DNA from: Ziziphus jujuba
Lineage: Eukaryota > Streptophyta > Magnoliopsida > Rosales > Rhamnaceae
Direction: 5' to 3'
NCBI RefSeq assembly: GCF_031755915.1
Contig: NC_083388.1
Span: 20,672,001 to 20,736,000 of the forward strand
DNA length: 64,000 nt
The position numbers and the translations under genes were made by a program. The number at the start of each line of letters is the position of its first letter. Positions within the stretch are counted from its first letter, which is position 1. The notes beneath the pieces are model-generated. The model had not been told where the DNA came from. It saw only the letters and a program-made list of their open reading frames with translations, and ran no database searches. Below, piece after piece: positions 60,215 to 64,000 of the stretch.

Positions 60215-60720
60215 GATGGGGAAAGAAACCAACAAAGGAAGACTACAAAGTAGAATAACCTGCATATATATACCTTATATAACACGTCCATTGCAGAATT
60301 TCCAGCTTTTTTCTTTTTTCCCCCAGGATGGGGAAGAAAGCAACAAAGGAAGACTATAGAGTAGACTAACCTGCATGTATATACCTGCGACAAAGGGAGA
60401 CTACAGAGTAGACTAACCTGCCTATCATACCCTATATAACACGTCCATTGCAGAATTTTCTGCCTTTTTTTTTTTTTTCCTTTCTCCGAGGAAAGTAAAA
60501 AAGGAAGAGTACGAAGTAGACTAACGTGCTTATTATACCCTATATAACACGTCCATTTCAGATTTTTCTGCTTTTTTTATTTTTTCATTTTTCTGAGGAT
60601 GGGGAAAGAAAGCAACAAAGGAAGACTACAGAGTAGACTAGCCTGCATATATATATATATATATATAACACACACCTTATATAGCACGTCCATTGCAGAA
60701 TTTCTTGCTGAATCATGGGT
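60215..60720. repeat. About 110-bp tandem expansion with TATATAACACG core
   Basis: Four to five diverged copies of a unit containing GATGGGGAAAGAAAGCAACA, AGACTACAGAGTAGACTAAC, CTGCATATATATACC, TATATAACACGTCCATTGCA and a poly-T/pyrimidine tract. The matching spacers at about 1570-1660 and 31860-31940 have just one copy, so the expansion is specific to this copy. Confidence 0.75.
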
Positions 60721-61183
60721 TATTGGTAATAACTCTATTATATAATTACTATTTGATGGAGAATTAGAACGAAAAGCCATAAACTATTGAAGAGACTTGA
60801 AATTTTAGCCATTATAGATGAAGTTTAATTTCAAGTTTAATTCATATCCTCTTTATTAGAGGATGGAATCTAGATTTCGTGGTAGGGATTGTTGGATTTA
60901 TATTCTTGAAGCAACCTAATACATTGATCAGGAGTTTTCATTAATAATGATTGTAGAATTCCAAACTAGTCTGTGACAGAGCTGTGGTTATTTAGATACA
61001 AGAGGCTAGATATTAAAGTTAATAGTCTATAAATATACTCCTTTTTTAGCTTCTAGCCACAATTAGATTAGTCTAGAGATTTAGAATTTAAAAGTAATAA
61101 TAATAAAACACATTAAGAGAAAAATATAAATATTTTTCAGAGCCCACAAGCACATATGCCATGTATTGAAGAAGTGATAAAAA

Positions 61184-61221
<38 letters not shown>

Positions 61222-61649
61222 TATCATATACTTTATTTAACTTTGTGATGCTAGTTTTTGCTGTATGATTCCTTCACAAATAAATCTATGAAATTAGAAT
61301 CGATGAATTAACTATCAAACTTTTAATGGAGTACATTTTACATGTAAATTTCATATGAAGTTTAAGAAGTGATTAAAAATATAATTAATTTCCAATCTCA
61401 ATGTAACGTACAGATAATGAGTAGTTGTTTTCATTCATTTATTGGAAGTGGACCATAACTGAAAATTTTCCAATGTCATTGTAGAGAGATCATGACATGC
61501 AACAACTTATATATGTTTTTATTAGGAGATGATTTTTCCTTTCCATTCATTTATTGTGGGGGATCCATTCTTCTTGACTAAAGATTAGTTCTACAAACTC
61601 ATTTTAGGTTCGGACAATAGCGCTTTCATGGTCTAGAGATATTTGTACA

Positions 61650-61800
61650 TAAAGACTGCAAGGTCTGGTCAGTTGGGAAAGGAAGCTCCCATTGGGTGAA
61701 CTTTACCTACAATCTCAGGGGTTCGACTCCCATGGGAAATACTTTATTGCCAGGGCCAAGCTGAAGACCGAACGGGGAAACCTCATGGTTTAAAAAAAAT
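61650..61800 (+). mobile_element. Possible tRNA-derived SINE
   Basis: TGGTCAGTTGG (61666-61676) fits a Pol III A box and GGTTCGACTCC (61720-61730) fits the B-box consensus exactly, about 45 bases apart, as in tRNA-derived SINEs. The region ends in ATGGTTTAAAAAAAAT near 61800. A tRNA fold was not seen, so it is not called a tRNA gene. A second piece with CACTAGGGCCGAGTC and GTGGTTAAAAAAAAAT at 62041-62130 resembles its 3' half. Flanking duplications were not identified. Confidence 0.4.
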
Positions 61801-62009
61801 AATAATCCTTTCTTATTTATTGGGTGTAAAAATCTTTTGAAATTTTATGTCATTTGTGAAAAAAATAATTTTTTTATGGTCTGTAGCACCTATGCCATTC
61901 AATTATTAAGGCTTTGTAACTTGGTCCTTTTTTTTTTTTTTTTTTTTTTGGGGCCACTTTGATTTAAACTAAACATCGTTTTTGGTCTTTAATTCTTAAA
62001 TATCACTTT

Positions 62010-62040
<31 letters not shown>

Positions 62041-64000
62041 CACTAGGGCCGAGTCAAAGTTCTAACAGGGAATAATCCCATCCCAAAAAGAGCATAAGGA
62101 TACCGCGTGGTTAAAAAAAAATAATAAATAAAGAGATCAATCCTATCTTTTTTTTATTGGATGTGGAAATCTTTTAAAATTTTTAGCATTTGGGAAAAAA
62201 AGAGTGAAAAAATAATTCTGTAACGGGTATTTAGCACCTATGCCCCTCCATTATTAAGCTTTTGTACTTTGGTTCTTAATTTTTTTTTTATTTGGCGGTT
62301 TAAACCAAAACAAAAAAAAAAAAAAAAAGATTAATCCTACCTTATTTTTATTAGCTGTAAATATCTTTTAAAATTTTTATCATCTGTTAAAAAAAAAAAT
62401 TTAATGCGTATTTAGCACATATGCCCCTCAATTATTAAGCTTTCATACTTTCGTTCCTATTTTATTTTATTTTATTTTATTATTATTTTCTTTTTTTGCA
62501 GTTTTTACTTTAAACCTCAAATTTTCTTCTTCTTCTTTTTTTCTCACTTTGTTCCCTTAACCATTTTTTGCATATATTTTTAGCAGTTATAGGGCATGTA
62601 ATGCATTTACTGCAATGATAAAACAACAAAATTACAAAAGCATACAACCTCAATAGACCCATGCAACCATGCATGTTGCATGCCACAAAAAGCTAAAAAA
62701 TAGACAAAAATGATTACAGTGTAAAAAATTGAAATTTAGGTGTCGCTTATTAACGTATTTAATTTTTTATTTTTTTTTGCTTATTTTAATATTTATTAGT
62801 TTTAGTTAGTAGTAGTTAGAATTTCTTAAACGTATTAGTTAAGTGCAAATGTGAAAGAAGGAAGGAAAATAAAAATCAAAAAATAAACAACACAATTTTC
62901 TGTTTTTATATATATATATTTTTTGTTCTTATGTTTATAGTTAATAAATTCTATAAATAGATTTTTCCTCATTATTTTTTGTTCCTTCTTATTTTTTTCC
63001 TCCTTATATTCTAATGTTTGTTAGTTTTAGTCAGTGGTAGTTAAAGTTTATTAGATATATTAGTTAATTACAAATATGAAGGAAGGAAGAAAAAAAAAAA
63101 AAAAACAAAAAACCTATACATTTTCATGTTGTGTTTCATTTTCTGTTTTTATTTTTTTTCCTCTTTATATTTATAATTAATAGAAATATCTAAATAATAT
63201 TAATTAATATTAACAAATCATTAAAGTAAATAAACTATACACAATTTAGAAGAAAAAATCAGAAACTGAACATCTTAACAAATGAAACCTTGAAAACCAA
63301 AGTGAAAAAAAAAAAAAAAAAAAAAGTAGGAATCAAAGTACAAAAGCTTAATGACTTAGGAAGACATAGGCTTTAAATATTTCTTTTTAAGTTTTTGACA
63401 AAATATATTTTTAAATATATTGTTTTGGTCCCTGCATACAAGAATAATACTAATAAAAAAAAAGTACATATTTATGAGATTTTAACACTTTATACTCATA
63501 AAATGGTAGCGATTTGGATTGCCCTATATGTTCTGAGAAGTACAGAAATGATCAAAAACATCCCTGCATGTGCCCTGTAACACATGCCTTTCACGCAAGG
63601 GACTTAATGGAAATTCAAAAAAGTCTTAGCGTGCAACAAGCATCATAGTTTATGGGGTCAAAGTACAATAAATAAAATTAAAGTATCTCAGTGCAAAAAT
63701 CATGTATATTTTTGAGATTGTTAGTGCAAATTATACTAAATGCAATAATAACTTTCTGAGAGGAATAGTACCTCAGCATCAATAATGAAGTTTTTTTTTC
63801 TCCCATGCAACATAGATGTACGGATACAAGTTTGATTAGATGGTACAAAATAAAAATTTAAAATTTAAAAATTTAAAAATTAAAGAATAAAGATATAAAT
63901 TTGATTAATACTAGAATATGTATTGTACGTTTCATTTGTTGCATATGTATAACGATATAAATACCTTCCACTACCATTTATGTTTTTTTTTTTTTTTTTG

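Larger units (their letters stand above)
58895..63965. repeat. Intergenic segmental duplication, copy 4 (expanded)
   Basis: This is colinear with 340-3560 but about 1.8 kb longer. The extra length comes from a local tandem expansion (60215-60720), extra sequence around 60890-61800 including a tRNA-like insert, a 20-base poly-G run at 62021-62040, and repeated versions of a block containing GCACCTATGCC and ATTATTAAGC near 61885, 62230 and 62418. The end of the window corresponds to the position just upstream of the RLP copy A promoter, so another RLP copy may lie beyond the window. Confidence 0.65.

Noticed and set aside
61650..61740. tRNA gene
   Set aside because: A and B boxes are present, but I could not form an acceptor stem or anticodon arm of normal shape, so a SINE-like origin is preferred.

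Overview
The window is plant nuclear DNA, very probably from a dicot. It is AT-rich, dominated by nested Ty1/copia and Ty3/gypsy LTR retrotransposons, carries one large CACTA DNA transposon, and has spliced genes with plant-type GT..AG introns. No organellar or bacterial gene and no complete host gene was found. The species cannot be named from the sequence alone.

The host locus under the transposons is a decayed tandem cluster of leucine-rich-repeat receptor-like protein (RLP, Cf-9-like) genes. Five remnants are visible. They lie at 16-330; 3859-4407 continuing at 15713-16930 (copy A); 16950-17036 continuing at 27535-28912 (copy B); 32285-32329 continuing at 35217-35550 (copy D); and 36142-36790 (copy E). 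All have stops, frameshifts or deletions. The intergenic DNA between copies is itself duplicated: 340-3560 matches 58895-63965, with partial copies at 31320-32280 and 35540-36000.

Almost every large insertion can be delimited to the base by its target-site duplication (TSD). Copia-1 (4408-15707, TSD ATTAT) sits in RLP A and has a deleted Tekay-like gypsy element inside one of its LTRs (4772-11272, TSD CCAAC). Copia-2 (17037-27529, TSD TTCAC) sits in RLP B and carries two solo LTRs (18449-21071, TSD GGAAC; 23434-26766, TSD TCAAG). A truncated copia (28913-29990) follows RLP B. A third solo LTR (32330-35216, TSD CCAAA) splits the promoter region of RLP D. A fourth (37200-58586, minus strand, TSD TACAC) is itself split by the CACTA element.

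The CACTA element (39659-57796, about 18.1 kb, TSD AAG) is the most interesting object. Its minus-strand TNP2-type transposase gene has three exons and can be read as 1,084 aa. Its plus-strand gene has twelve coding exons and can be read as 776 aa, joining a Transposase_24-like region, a DUF8039-like region and a Ulp1/C48 cysteine protease domain with H655, D672 and C722 all present. Both reading frames are open across every inferred splice junction, so the element may be autonomous or only recently silenced. The second gene is bracketed by two arrays of 30-nt perfect or near-perfect hairpins (stem GGCGACGCATAA), about 15 on the left and about 23 on the right. The spacer sequences of the two arrays look like diverged inverted copies of each other. 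The same GCGAC core fills the element's terminal regions, which suggests one recognition motif used throughout the transposon.
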